Shown here: positions 7,032-16,915 of the stretch, piece after piece
Layout of the letters: each line of letters begins with the position of its first letter
Position numbering within the stretch: the first letter of the stretch is position 1
From: Bacteroidota bacterium
GTDB taxonomy: Bacteria; Bacteroidota; Bacteroidia; Bacteroidales; UBA10428
Direction of reading: 5' to 3'
Length of the DNA: 64,000 nucleotides
Assembly (NCBI GenBank): GCA_023442525.1
Contig: JAEZZA010000010.1
Coordinates: 139,653 to 203,652, forward strand
Notes under the pieces: model-generated
Seen by the model: only the letters and a program-made list of their open reading frames with translations
Database searches by the model: none
What the model was told of the DNA's origin: nothing
Made by a program: the position numbers and the translations under genes

Positions 7032-10000
7032 ATGATTCAACTGTGCCGAAATTTGTCGACCCACCTAACAAACCTGTTCCTGATTTTTATTCTTCAGTTG
7101 TTATCAATACAGATTTCTTTAGCTGATGGCGATGTTAACCTGCTTACCAATCCGGGCGCTGAAGAAAATTATATGGGTTGGAGCCGTTCAGATGATGGTT
7201 CCGGATGGTCCACAACGTTTATTTCAGCATATAGCGGTTTTCAGTGCTGGAGTTCGTCATATAGAACCTGTACTCTTACACAAACCATTGACCTGCTTGA
7301 AAAAGGTTATACCAGGACTGCTCTCGATTTATCACCTGAAATATTTGCGGGTGTCTTTGTTGCCACACACTGGGATTCGGATGGATATGTTACTATCCGT
7401 ATTCAGCTTCTTGATTCCACTGATAAAGTAATCTATACAAAAAACATCGCTGAAAATAATCTAATGAAGCATAAATACTGGTTGTTGCAGCATGCCTCGA
7501 TTTCAGGATACCCGGCCGGCATGAGAAAAATAAGATTCACCATGGCGGGTATGAGTTCAAAATCCTGGGCAGGACAATATGGACCTTCATTTGATGATGC
7601 CTTTGTATTCATTCCTACTAAGGCTAAGGCTTTTTCCAATAATATTACACAATTATCACAGCGCAATGCAATATTACATGCGGTTGTTTATCCGAATAAT
7701 AAAAGTAACCAGGTTCTTTTTGAATATGGCACTACATCTTCGCTGGGCAGCTCCGTTAATGCAGAGCAAAGTCCGGTTACCGGTACTACGGCGGTTAACG
7801 TGAATAAGTCATTAACATTAAAGCCAAATACGACATACTACTGGCGGGCAGTTACAAAAAATGTTACAGATACATCCTACACTGAAGTAAGATCCTTTAA
7901 AACACCGGATGTTATATTAACACCATCGGTTACTACTATATCTATAGGAGATACAGCAGGTTCAAAAGTTAGTCTGAATGTTACATCAAGCATATCCTGG
8001 GAGGCATTGTCGGATGCTCCCTGGCTTAATGTTTCGCCCACATCAAAAACAGGAAATGCCACAATAACTCTGGAGGCAACAGAGGCCAATCCAACCGTTG
8101 AACCCCGTTATGCCACTTTAAAATTATCGGGCGATACCCTACAGGATATACTTATAACCGTTACCCAGCCTAAAGGCTCAATTAATCTTATCCCAACTTC
8201 GTTGAATGTAGATTCCGATGCAGATACCTTTTCAATCAAAGTAAGAACTATATTTAACTGGTCTGCAGTATCTGAAGTTCCATGGATTAAAATTTCCTCC
8301 GATTCAGTAAGCGGTTCTTCTGTTATAAAATTCACCATAACTGAAAATGCAGGCAGAAATGACCGTACGGGAAACATAACTTTCTCAAACCGCTATTTAT
8401 CTAATAAATTTACTATCGTCCAGAAGAAAGGGGTAATTTCCATCAGTCCAAAGACAGCCAATTTGAAAACTGAGGCAGATACTTTGCAGTTCACCATTCA
8501 GACAAACTTTACCTGGGCTGCACAATCCAATGTACCCTGGTTAAAATTCTCGATGGATTCAGTCCATGGAAATTCGGTTTTAACAGTAATTGTTGAAGAG
8601 AATTTAACGGAATTGGAACGAACCGGTACTGTAACTGTATCAAACAGCAGGATTTCAAATACATTATCAATTTCTCAAAGGGCATTAAAGGGACTGGGAA
8701 CAGCCGAAAGTCCATATTTAATAAGAACTTATAATGGTTTGAAATCAGTAAATACTGATCTTTATGGCCATTACAAACTTCTCAATGATATAGATGCCGG
8801 AGCTTCTTTAACAGAAAACTCGGGTAAAGGCTTCGAGCCAATTGGAAGTTGGGAAGGTTTTTACGGAGTATTTGACGGAAATGGATTCGTTATCAAAAAT
8901 CTGATGATCAATCGAAATTCTCAAGTCGGACTGTTTTCATATGTAAATTATGCTACAGTAAGGAATTTGGGACTGATTAATTGTAGTATAAGGGGAACAA
9001 GTTCTTATACCGGGGCTATTTGTGGATATGCATATAGTGCCACTATTGAAAATTGTTTTGTGTCGGGTAGTATCAGGGGTACATATTTCACAGGAGGCTT
9101 GGTGGGTTATTCTTCCGGATCTCAAATTAAGAAATGTTATTCAACAGGATACGTTTCAGCTGATTATTCAGAAAACGGAGGACTTGTCGGGTCCATTTAT
9201 AAGGGATCCCTATCCAATAGTTACTCAACAGCCCTTGTTTCGAACAATTATAGAGGGTGTGGGGGAATAGCCGGATACGTAACAGATTCCTATTTAGAAA
9301 ATTGTTATGGTGCAAATACAATGAATGTTAATAGTGAGGCTGGTGGAATAACTCCTTATTACGTCGGCTCAACTTCAGTTAACAACTACTACAATTCAGA
9401 TTTATATGTATTCACTGTAGAAGGTTTTGGCACGCCACAAAATACAAGTCGTATGAAGTCAGATAACAATTTTGATTCCTGGGATTTCGACAATATATGG
9501 ATAATGTATAACGACAGTACATACCCCGGTTTACGATCAGTTAATAATGCTCCATTTGCATTTCGTGATACAATTGAAATCAGAGGTTATACATCCATAA
9601 GGAGAGTGCTCGACAATGACTTTGATATCGAAAGCCTTCAGGAAAACCTCGTTCTGAAAATAAATAAGGTCAATGGTCCGGGAGGCCTTATAAATAAGAG
9701 GTTTTACCAGTTCCCAGAAGGAACTGCAGCCGGCACCTTTGGCTCATTAAATTACAGAATTGGGGAAATACTCAGTCCCGGTGATACTCTTTGGGGCAAC
9801 GAGGCTCTGGCTGTATTCAATAAGATTCATAACAACCCGCCTATGGCAGTGAATGACACATTCAGCATAATGTTGGGTGATTCAATAATAATTACCAACA
9901 TCCTTGATAATGATATTGATGAAGAAAAGAATCATTTAATTCTGGATCAACTGGTTAGTACAAAGGGATCCATCAAATATGAAAACAATACATTAACATA

Positions 10001-11525
10001 TACTTCTGTTAAAGATTGGTATGGTCTGGATTCAGTTCTCTACAGGATAAATGATGGAGAATTTTACGATACGGCCTGGATTTTTATTAAAGTCAATAAG
10101 ATTCCTGAAATATCATGGTCGAATCCTTCTGATATTGTCTACGGGACTGAACTTGATCAGGATCAGTTAAATGCTGTAGCCGATGTCCCCGGTACTTTCC
10201 GATATGATCCCGAACCCGGAACAGTTATAAATTGCGGAACCGCTCAACCCCTAACAGTATGGTTCACACCTGAAGACACTGTTTATTGTTTAAAAGCACA
10301 AAAAACAGTTTACATCAATGTAAAAAAAGCAGTCCCGCAAATTAACTGGAATAATGAAGAAATAAGGCTGAGATATGGATCACCCCTGGAAGTCGAATCC
10401 TTTGTACTCTCAACAGAAACACCCGGAAGCTTCGAGTTTGATCCTGTATTAGGCACTATTCTTAATGTAGGAGATGATTATTACGCCGATGTTATTTTCC
10501 GGCCATATGACACATTGAATTATTATACTAACTCAGGTATTGTATATTTTAGTGTAGACAAGGCAGTTCCGCATATTGACTGGAATGAGGAAGTAAGGCT
10601 GGTCTATGGCGAACCGCTGGAACATCAATCCTTCGTTCTCTCTACAGAAACACCGGGCAGTTTCGAATTTGATCCTCCATTAGGCACCATTCCCGACGCA
10701 GGGGAGAATCAGCTGGCTAATGTTATTTTCCGGCCAGATGACAACATGAATTATCATACATATTCCGGTGTTGTAAATTTCAATGTAAGTAAAGCCCAAC
10801 CGCAAATTAACTGGTACAATGAAAAAGTAAGGCTGGTTTATGGCGAATCGCTGGAACTTGAATCCTTTGTTCTCTCTACAGACATACCGGGCAGTTTCGA
10901 ATTTGATCCTGCATTAGGCACAATTCCCGATGCAGGAGAGAATCAGCAGGCTAATGTTATATTCCGACCCAATGATACCGTGAATTATCATACGTATTCA
11001 GGTGTTGTAAATTTTAGTGTGGGAAAGGCAACTCTGTATATCACTGCCGAGGATTTATCCATTGTTCAGGGAGCACCGGTACCGGAGCTGACGGTTAACT
11101 ATACTGGATTTGTAAATGGAGATTCTGTTGATGATCTGGATGAATTACCGGAAGCCTCAACATCCGCGACTTCATCATCCGGGGCGGGACAGTATCCGAT
11201 CATACTATCCGGCGGTAGTGACAATAACTACGTTTATGAATTGATAAACGGTGTACTTGAAATTATTGTTAATACCGGTTTAAATAGTTCTCAAACACAG
11301 GTCAAAATATTCCCGAATCCGGTTACCGATTTATTACAGATAAGCGGGTTCAATAACCCTGAAATTCTGTATTCAATTTTAACCTTGTCCGGAATAATGA
11401 TTGAACAGGGTATAGTGACCATTGATAGTTGTGAGATCAATGTCTCACACCTTAAACCTGGGAACTATCTTCTGAAACTGGTTTCAGACGGTAATTCAGA
11501 AACTCACATGATCATTAAACAATAA
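7032..11525 (+). CDS. Giant mosaic T9SS-secreted surface protein
   Basis: A 1497-residue protein. In order: signal peptide (about 1-32); a lectin/F-box-associated-like beta-sandwich (about 33-195); a fibronectin-like domain (about 200-292); three BACON domains (about 294-379, 380-465, 466-550; each with a PWLxxS-type motif); GLUG repeats (about 615-780); a cadherin-like region with NNPPMAVNDTFSI (about 930-1020); four Ig-like repeats of about 78 residues (about 1020-1332), the last three nearly identical; an MBG-type domain (about 1333-1415); and a type A T9SS sorting domain (KIFPNPVTDLLQISG to MIIKQ). BACON and GLUG domains suggest glycan or surface binding. No catalytic domain was recognised, so adhesion or glycan capture is the likely role. 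Start ATG 7032; a strong hairpin terminator follows the stop. Confidence 0.85.
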   Translation: MIQLCRNLSTHLTNLFLIFILQLLSIQISLADGDVNLLTNPGAEENYMGWSRSDDGSGWSTTFISAYSGFQCWSSSYRTCTLTQTIDLLEKGYTRTALDLSPEIFAGVFVATHWDSDGYVTIRIQLLDSTDKVIYTKNIAENNLMKHKYWLLQHASISGYPAGMRKIRFTMAGMSSKSWAGQYGPSFDDAFVFIPTKAKAFSNNITQLSQRNAILHAVVYPNNKSNQVLFEYGTTSSLGSSVNAEQSPVTGTTAVNVNKSLTLKPNTTYYWRAVTKNVTDTSYTEVRSFKTPDVILTPSVTTISIGDTAGSKVSLNVTSSISWEALSDAPWLNVSPTSKTGNATITLEATEANPTVEPRYATLKLSGDTLQDILITVTQPKGSINLIPTSLNVDSDADTFSIKVRTIFNWSAVSEVPWIKISSDSVSGSSVIKFTITENAGRNDRTGNITFSNRYLSNKFTIVQKKGVISISPKTANLKTEADTLQFTIQTNFTWAAQSNVPWLKFSMDSVHGNSVLTVIVEENLTELERTGTVTVSNSRISNTLSISQRALKGLGTAESPYLIRTYNGLKSVNTDLYGHYKLLNDIDAGASLTENSGKGFEPIGSWEGFYGVFDGNGFVIKNLMINRNSQVGLFSYVNYATVRNLGLINCSIRGTSSYTGAICGYAYSATIENCFVSGSIRGTYFTGGLVGYSSGSQIKKCYSTGYVSADYSENGGLVGSIYKGSLSNSYSTALVSNNYRGCGGIAGYVTDSYLENCYGANTMNVNSEAGGITPYYVGSTSVNNYYNSDLYVFTVEGFGTPQNTSRMKSDNNFDSWDFDNIWIMYNDSTYPGLRSVNNAPFAFRDTIEIRGYTSIRRVLDNDFDIESLQENLVLKINKVNGPGGLINKRFYQFPEGTAAGTFGSLNYRIGEILSPGDTLWGNEALAVFNKIHNNPPMAVNDTFSIMLGDSIIITNILDNDIDEEKNHLILDQLVSTKGSIKYENNTLTYTSVKDWYGLDSVLYRINDGEFYDTAWIFIKVNKIPEISWSNPSDIVYGTELDQDQLNAVADVPGTFRYDPEPGTVINCGTAQPLTVWFTPEDTVYCLKAQKTVYINVKKAVPQINWNNEEIRLRYGSPLEVESFVLSTETPGSFEFDPVLGTILNVGDDYYADVIFRPYDTLNYYTNSGIVYFSVDKAVPHIDWNEEVRLVYGEPLEHQSFVLSTETPGSFEFDPPLGTIPDAGENQLANVIFRPDDNMNYHTYSGVVNFNVSKAQPQINWYNEKVRLVYGESLELESFVLSTDIPGSFEFDPALGTIPDAGENQQANVIFRPNDTVNYHTYSGVVNFSVGKATLYITAEDLSIVQGAPVPELTVNYTGFVNGDSVDDLDELPEASTSATSSSGAGQYPIILSGGSDNNYVYELINGVLEIIVNTGLNSSQTQVKIFPNPVTDLLQISGFNNPEILYSILTLSGIMIEQGIVTIDSCEINVSHLKPGNYLLKLVSDGNSETHMIIKQ

Positions 11526-11556
11526 GAAATTCTTCCCTTAATAATTCTAATAACTT

Positions 11557-11600
11557 AAGCAGTGCTGTCATCAGTAGTTTACTGATTGACGGCACTGCTT
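11557..11600. terminator. Bidirectional hairpin terminator between convergent genes
   Basis: The arm starting AAGCAGTGCTGTCA (11557) pairs with TGACGGCACTGCTT (ending 11600). An inner extension (ATCAGTA/TACTGAT) gives a stem of roughly 20 bp with one mismatch and one bulge. It lies between the stops of the giant surface protein and the hydrolase on the opposite strand, with T-rich sequence after the stem on the plus strand (CTTTATAA). Confidence 0.7.
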
Positions 11601-11626
11601 CTTTATAATCCACGTATTATCAATAT

Positions 11627-13276
11627 TCAAAATTTCCTTTCTCCTATTACCAATACCCAGGATTTGTGGTTCGGTGCTTTGTATTTACCATCCGGAGTTG
11701 TTCGTCCTTCATAGGCAAATTCACCGGTTATAGGATTAAACCACCTGAAGGGCATATTCTCAGGGACATTTTTTATTGTGATTTCACCTCCGGTCTCCAG
11801 AAAGGTAACGTAGAAAACACCCTCTTTGGCCAGGAGAAGTTTACTTCCGGTGATCAGCTCCGGGTGCTTTTGCATATCTGCAAAATCATACCCATCGAAT
11901 ACTTCCGAAATATATCCTACATATTTCGCTCCTTCCAGGTGAAGAGCATCTCTCCATGAAAAGGGAGCATCTGTCCATTCTTCCCATTCCGGTTCATAGG
12001 GTGTTATTTTCCATTGCCACAGGCTTACCGCACCGTAGATGACTCCCATGGTTCCTCCATGCATCAATTGATTCCAGGCATCCTCACCCTGCCACCATCC
12101 GAGTCCGTACTTTCCTCCACCCATGGCTTCATAGGTTGGTTCGCCATTCATATTACCTTTTACAGGTTCATTTTCGTACATCTCTTCAACCTTATGATAA
12201 ATGTGCTTTCCATCATGCCCGGTCTGTGCCCATTGAAAATCGAGCCACAGCTCTTCCTGGTATGTCCGGTTAAAATGGTAGCAACAAGGATCACCCGGTT
12301 TAGCCCATTTTGCAAGATAGTTATCCCATATATTATAGTGTAATCCAACGGGCTGTTTATAACAGTCCCATTTTTCGAACATTTCCCCTGCAGGTTTAAC
12401 ACCCGGAGTAGATCCATTATTATCCACACTGATAAGCCATATTGAAGGACTACTTCCATATCGGGCTAATAAATATTTACAGAAACGGGAATATTCTTCC
12501 GGATCGACAACAGAGCCAAGAGCAGTTCTGCCCTTCCAGCCATAGCCATGCACCAGCGGCGCATATACAGGAACCAGCTCATGTCTGATCAGTATATCTG
12601 TCAATGTATCCAGTGTCTGGAAATAATCCGGTTTCAAAACATTCAGATGACCATCCTCGCTATCCGCGAAGGCCCTGTCGAATCCGAGAACAGTATTTCT
12701 GGATTCCGGACCTTCAGCATCCCTGTCGGGTTGCATGCATATTAGCAAGGCAGAGTTAAAACCTTTTAGCATTCTGTCTTTCGCATATTCTTCAACCTGG
12801 CTGGGAGTGGCACGATAGGGTAGTGACCATGGGGTGTCACCAACCACAAGGAAAGGTTTACCATCGTCATGAACTATATTTCGCTTTCCCTCCGACATTT
12901 TTAAAAAACCATGTCTTAGTAGTTTATTCTCCTTTTTACAAGGTACCGATTTAAATGATCCTCTCCGTCCTGAAAGTCCTTCATCCGGTACTGTTGAAAA
13001 GGTTTCATAAGTCCATATACCCCCTGAATCCGGCGGAGCAAAACGTATTTTCCATGTTTTCCCTCCATCCCAAAAACCAGGTCTCAAAAGCGAATCCCCT
13101 TTATCATTGACAAATAATGCCCAAACATCTACATCAGTGTAGGCATTGGCGAAAGATGCTTCAGATAAAATACTGAATTCATATATTGACCACTGCTTTA
13201 TTTCAACTGGTAGCTTTTCCTTAACCGAACAGCCCAATGTGAAAAAAGACAGTAAAAATGTTATGTAATTTTTCAA
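11627..13276 (-). CDS. Apiosidase-like (DUF4038) glycoside hydrolase lipoprotein
   Basis: A 549-residue lipoprotein (signal ending FFTLGC, Cys16). An N-terminal DUF5060-like beta domain (about 22-110, SGIWTYETFSTV type) is followed by an apiosidase-like TIM barrel of the DUF4038/GH140 kind (about 115-465): HDDGKPFLVVGDTPWSL, GFNSALLICMQPDRD, SIWLISVDNNG, NGEPTYEA, GAVSLWQWKI. A C-terminal domain (NPITGEFAYEG...SWVLVIGE) resembles the small domain usually attached to this barrel. Characterised GH140 members remove apiose from rhamnogalacturonan II, but relatives act on other sugars, so the substrate is open. The glutamate in NGEPTYEA is a candidate catalytic residue. It is most likely surface- or periplasm-located. 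Confidence 0.8.
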   Translation of the reverse strand: MKNYITFLLSFFTLGCSVKEKLPVEIKQWSIYEFSILSEASFANAYTDVDVWALFVNDKGDSLLRPGFWDGGKTWKIRFAPPDSGGIWTYETFSTVPDEGLSGRRGSFKSVPCKKENKLLRHGFLKMSEGKRNIVHDDGKPFLVVGDTPWSLPYRATPSQVEEYAKDRMLKGFNSALLICMQPDRDAEGPESRNTVLGFDRAFADSEDGHLNVLKPDYFQTLDTLTDILIRHELVPVYAPLVHGYGWKGRTALGSVVDPEEYSRFCKYLLARYGSSPSIWLISVDNNGSTPGVKPAGEMFEKWDCYKQPVGLHYNIWDNYLAKWAKPGDPCCYHFNRTYQEELWLDFQWAQTGHDGKHIYHKVEEMYENEPVKGNMNGEPTYEAMGGGKYGLGWWQGEDAWNQLMHGGTMGVIYGAVSLWQWKITPYEPEWEEWTDAPFSWRDALHLEGAKYVGYISEVFDGYDFADMQKHPELITGSKLLLAKEGVFYVTFLETGGEITIKNVPENMPFRWFNPITGEFAYEGRTTPDGKYKAPNHKSWVLVIGERKF

Positions 13277-13416
13277 GATGAATATTTTATTTAGATTCTA
13301 AAAATACTACAAATATCTTCAGTTAGTCCCACCTCCTGCAAAGGGATAAAAGTTGTGGTTAGGTTAACAAAACATTGCAGTGGGTTTTATGTTATAAATG
13401 AAATACTTTATGTCCT

Positions 13417-14214
13417 ATGAAACGGGGATTGACTGCGCTTTCACTACACCATCATTACTTAGTGATGATGGTATTTCTGTTTGTTATAATTAATAGTCTT
13501 AACGGACAAAAATTTATACTGCTAGACGAGAAATTAAAATTGGGAAGTACGCCCATGGAAGCCCGGCGCAAAGGAATCAGCGCAATTGGTAAGTATGAAT
13601 TTGGTCCGTATAAGATTATTTCGGGTAAAGAGGGGTGGACGACTACCCGTGAAAAGACGAAATTATTTAGTCGCGATACAAATATTCAATCGAAATCCCG
13701 AAAATCGTTTGTTTTTACCGGCAATGATACTGATACCGTATATGCCAATATATCAGTATCTTCAGATGCCCGGGTAACTGAACAAAATGGATGGCTTTTC
13801 CGGGAACTGACAGGATGGTCGGAACAGATTGTGACAGAAAGCACCGAAACCTTTATTGCCGGGCTGGAGAATTCTCTGGATACCTCAGTCTGGAATCTTT
13901 TACTTGTTTACCAAATGGCAGAGGATATCGACGAACCGGTATCAATGGGAGACCTGGAGAGTATTCATGGAGTTTTAACTAACGGGCAGTCGACCTTTGA
14001 TATCAGGCCCGTATTTCAATGGGATAACGGATCACCGTCAACACGGCTCAAACCTGTTGAGGGTTATCAATTTGTAATGTCTAATGAAACACTTGCCGCA
14101 GTTCAGGTATTGCCTGCAAACAAAATGTACGTCTGGATACGCGGAGACCTGGAAGATAACTTACGGTTGATACTTGCTGCCGGTGCTGCTGTATTACTGG
14201 TAAGGAGATTTTAA
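13417..14214 (+). CDS. Secreted protein of unknown function
   Basis: A 265-residue protein with an N-terminal hydrophobic segment (LVMMVFLFVIINSL, cleavage plausible after NG) and a C-terminal hydrophobic tail (LILAAGAAVLLV) ending in RRF. Between them is a soluble beta-rich region with no motif I recognise (KYEFGPYKIISGKEGW, VFTGNDTDTVYANISV). The architecture suggests an envelope protein exposed to the periplasm and held by the C-terminal helix. It stands alone between two convergently oriented minus-strand genes. Confidence 0.6.
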   Translation: MKRGLTALSLHHHYLVMMVFLFVIINSLNGQKFILLDEKLKLGSTPMEARRKGISAIGKYEFGPYKIISGKEGWTTTREKTKLFSRDTNIQSKSRKSFVFTGNDTDTVYANISVSSDARVTEQNGWLFRELTGWSEQIVTESTETFIAGLENSLDTSVWNLLLVYQMAEDIDEPVSMGDLESIHGVLTNGQSTFDIRPVFQWDNGSPSTRLKPVEGYQFVMSNETLAAVQVLPANKMYVWIRGDLEDNLRLILAAGAAVLLVRRF

Positions 14215-14241
14215 ATAGCGGAATCATTACCAATGTACTCT

Positions 14242-14577
14242 TCAATACATCAGATGTATTTTTTCCTTATTGCTCCATCCGGCCTGGTTTTCGTACTCGA
14301 CAAAGTAAATTTTTAAATCGGCCTGGTTTTCGTAATCCACAAAGTAAATCTTCTTATCGGCCTGGTTTTCATATTCAGTGAAGAACCACTTGCCATTATT
14401 CTCACCGGCCTGGTTTTCGTATTTAACCTTATAAACCTTCAGATCTGCCTGATTTTCATATTGCACAACATACACCTTGACATCAGCCTGGTTTTGGTAT
14501 TTAACCGAAAATACTTTTTGAGCAGAGACTGGTGCAAAGCTGGCCAGCAAAGTCAACAGGGTAATTATTCTATACAT
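14242..14577 (-). CDS. Secreted YxNQA tandem-repeat protein
   Basis: A 111-residue protein with a signal peptide (MYRIITLLTLLASFAPVSAQ). The mature part is almost entirely six copies of a 12-17 residue unit built on Y-x-N-Q-A-D/G, e.g. YENQADLKIYFVE; the third unit carries an insert (GENNGKWFFTE). The repeat resembles the DUF6150/Septknot-type family as I remember it, where each unit forms a short beta element; that link is from memory and not certain. Repeats are also conserved at DNA level (GCCTGGTTTTCGTA recurs), implying recent duplication or conversion. The role is unknown; a small extracellular or periplasmic beta protein is inferred. Confidence 0.7.
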   Translation of the reverse strand: MYRIITLLTLLASFAPVSAQKVFSVKYQNQADVKVYVVQYENQADLKVYKVKYENQAGENNGKWFFTEYENQADKKIYFVDYENQADLKIYFVEYENQAGWSNKEKIHLMY

Positions 14578-14712
14578 AATGAAATAGATTTAACAGGTTT
14601 CTGGTAAATTCAGCTTCAAACAGTGTACCAAAATAATCTCCGATATGAAACATTCACGAACTTAGGGTGTTATAGGTTGGAATGACCTCAGTTTAACCTA
14701 ACCCGACCAAAA

Positions 14713-15231
14713 ATGAAAAAATCTACCCTGCTCCTTGTCGGAAGCTGTATAGGCTTTTTGTGTTCGTGCTATTCGTATAAAGAAATTTCTACACTTCCTG
14801 AGATCGAAAAATATGTAGGTAAAAAATCTGTGTATGTTCTAAAAGCTCAGACTGACACAGGTAGCGTTTTCTTTAGCAGAAGTTTGCCGGGGTTACTTAC
14901 CGACGATCATATTTCTGGTATTTACCAGTATCCCCTGGCTCATCTGAAACCGGATTCGGTTTTCTATAGGAAGAATAATTTGAAACACATCGATTACGCG
15001 TACAAAGATGGTATCAGGTATGATGTGTTTATTGAGAATAAACAGGTTTACATATACGATAAATTAAAGAAAATCAATATTCTATTTAAAGATGTGAAAT
15101 CAATTTATTTAAAAATCTTTCAACCGGGCAGCACCGGAGTATTAGTCGGAGGAATCTCAGCAGGCTTCGGGATTATAATTGCCATTGTTTTTCTGATTAC
15201 CACATTTGAAACTGGCTGGGGTGTATTTTAG
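14713..15231 (+). CDS. Putative lipoprotein, unknown function
   Basis: A 172-residue protein with a lipoprotein-like signal (LLLVGSCIGFLCSC, probable lipidated Cys at 19) and a soluble middle rich in Tyr and Lys. A C-terminal hydrophobic segment (GVLVGGISAGFGIIIAIVFLI) looks like a membrane helix of the glycine-rich glycine-zipper type. The gene starts at ATG 14713 and is followed 35 bp later by another small secreted protein on the same strand, so the two may be co-transcribed. No family recognised. Confidence 0.6.
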   Translation: MKKSTLLLVGSCIGFLCSCYSYKEISTLPEIEKYVGKKSVYVLKAQTDTGSVFFSRSLPGLLTDDHISGIYQYPLAHLKPDSVFYRKNNLKHIDYAYKDGIRYDVFIENKQVYIYDKLKKINILFKDVKSIYLKIFQPGSTGVLVGGISAGFGIIIAIVFLITTFETGWGVF

Positions 15232-15266
15232 GTTTTAAATAGTAAAATCAATTTATACAGTAGATC

Positions 15267-15758
15267 ATGAAAACTATCACAATAATTTCAATCGTTCTGT
15301 TTTTGACTACTTCATTTTTATATTCACAAGAAACATATAAGAAGTCAACTTCTGGTATTTATATTGAGCTATTAGGCAACGGATATGTATGGACTGGCAA
15401 TTATGAATTTAAGGTCATACAAAACACTCGAATGAGGTTTGGCCTGGGTTATTCTACTTTACCACTTGTCTTTGTCGATCCGGCAAAATTGTTGGCATTT
15501 CCTGTTATGTTAAATTATATTACAGGTAATGGCGATCATCACTTTGAGTTCGGATCCGGATTTACGGGAATGATTTTGAATATTTTGGATGATTCGAATC
15601 TGAATATCGATCTATCCGTGGTAGTAGGGTACAGATATCAAAAGCCCGGTAAAGGAATCATTTTCAGGGCTGGTTTAACTCCATTGCTGCCTGTAGTATA
15701 CCCTGACGATCGTCCGGTCTGGTTACTGCCAGCTTTTAGTTTCGGATTAAATTTATGA
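15267..15758 (+). CDS. Small outer-membrane barrel-like protein
   Basis: A 163-residue protein with a signal peptide (MKTITIISIVLFLTTSFLYS, cleavage before QET). Alternating polar and hydrophobic strands follow (TRMRFGLGYSTLPLVFVDP, HHFEFGSGFTGM, DLSVVVGYRYQ, IIFRAGLTPLLPVV), ending in FSFGLNL, a plausible C-terminal barrel strand. It looks like a small outer-membrane beta-barrel. Preceded by a lipoprotein gene in the same direction. Confidence 0.6.
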   Translation: MKTITIISIVLFLTTSFLYSQETYKKSTSGIYIELLGNGYVWTGNYEFKVIQNTRMRFGLGYSTLPLVFVDPAKLLAFPVMLNYITGNGDHHFEFGSGFTGMILNILDDSNLNIDLSVVVGYRYQKPGKGIIFRAGLTPLLPVVYPDDRPVWLLPAFSFGLNL

Positions 15759-15954
15759 AACTTACCAGCTTATATCTGATACAAAATATATATATGGATT
15801 ATGTTGTGCTAATAATTATCAGCATCAAAAACACAATACAAATTTAATCTATATAAGAGTCTATTACATCAATACAGAAAGAACTGTAAATTAGGGTTAT
15901 TTTATCCTGGGGTGTCATATTAATGGTTGTTGTATTTGTTGTAATTTCCACCGA

Positions 15955-16815
15955 ATGAGACGAATCCCGGATAATTTAATTTGTGTTTTAGAAAACATAG
16001 CTTTGATTTATATAGGGTCATTGTTCCTTTTGTTCCCCTTGATTGCAACTATAGGCCAGTATCTGGATACCAGATATTTTAAAGAGTCTGTTTCGGTTCT
16101 TTTATTGTTTTGGCCTGGTTCTGAAATGGAATTCAGGGTGAACTTATATGTATGGGTGGTAACGGGATTAATGTTTATTTCATTCCTTGCCGGTATTGTT
16201 TATCTGGTTAAAGAAAGGTCACTTGCAAAGGTTATTGTCATTACTATACTTGCCTTTATAATATCATCTGTAATAGGGCTCATTATTTCCCGGTTAACGG
16301 GCTTGACTGAAAGTACGACAGGCGAAATCAGGGAAGAAATTAATGCAATTATATTTTCGCTCTGGCATAATCCTGTATGGGAAGAACTGGTTTTCAGGGG
16401 AATCCCCTTATTATTACTTAGGATAAGTAATAGATTCCTGAGCAAAAAATGGCAGTCATTTGGAATGATGTTATATATTATAGTTCCGTCATTATTATGC
16501 GGACTTTATCATATCCCTGGTCACGGCATAATCCGTTTTTTTGATACGGTGATTTTGAGTATTGTGTTTGCGTGGATGGCGCTGCGTTTCACTTTTTTTG
16601 CTCCCCTTGTAATGCATTATGTGGCCGATACGATGTTGGTGTTGAATTTAGATAAGATAAACGGGATTGAAATTCCTGCGACGGGATGGCTTTTTCACTA
16701 TGGAAATACATTAAATTCCATATTCACATTATTAATACTTGTATTTCTTCTTTTATTGCCCATATTGATAATAATCTATTCTGTAAAACTCCGAAAGGGA
16801 GTTGGGAGGAAATGA
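15955..16815 (+). CDS. CPBP-family intramembrane glutamic protease
   Basis: A 286-residue polytopic membrane protein (about 7-8 spans). The C-terminal half holds the three CPBP (CAAX/Abi) motifs: EELVFR with E143, E144 and R148; GLYHIPGHG with H186; and VMHYVAD with H221. These residues form the glutamate/histidine active site of the Rce1-like proteases, which cleave substrates within the membrane. In bacteria members are linked to bacteriocin maturation or immunity, but no bacteriocin gene is visible nearby. Start ATG at 15955. Short hypothetical genes precede it and a 100-bp gap follows. Confidence 0.85.
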   Translation: MRRIPDNLICVLENIALIYIGSLFLLFPLIATIGQYLDTRYFKESVSVLLLFWPGSEMEFRVNLYVWVVTGLMFISFLAGIVYLVKERSLAKVIVITILAFIISSVIGLIISRLTGLTESTTGEIREEINAIIFSLWHNPVWEELVFRGIPLLLLRISNRFLSKKWQSFGMMLYIIVPSLLCGLYHIPGHGIIRFFDTVILSIVFAWMALRFTFFAPLVMHYVADTMLVLNLDKINGIEIPATGWLFHYGNTLNSIFTLLILVFLLLLPILIIIYSVKLRKGVGRK

Positions 16816-16882
16816 ATTTCTGGCCAGGCGGCTAAAAGAATCAATGGAGTCGTACAGGCAGTATCTTCAATCCTGAGTCTGA

Positions 16883-16908
16883 GTCGTGCAGTCAGCAGTC
16901 ATGCAGTC
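16883..16908 (+). repeat. Left copy of inverted repeat flanking the LLM oxidoreductase gene
   Basis: A 26-bp segment built from GCAGTC words (starting GTCGTGCAGTCAG). Its reverse complement recurs at 18077-18103 with one extra base and one substitution, so the two copies bracket the oxidoreductase gene in inverted orientation. Confidence 0.55.
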
Positions 16909-16915
16909 GGCGGAT

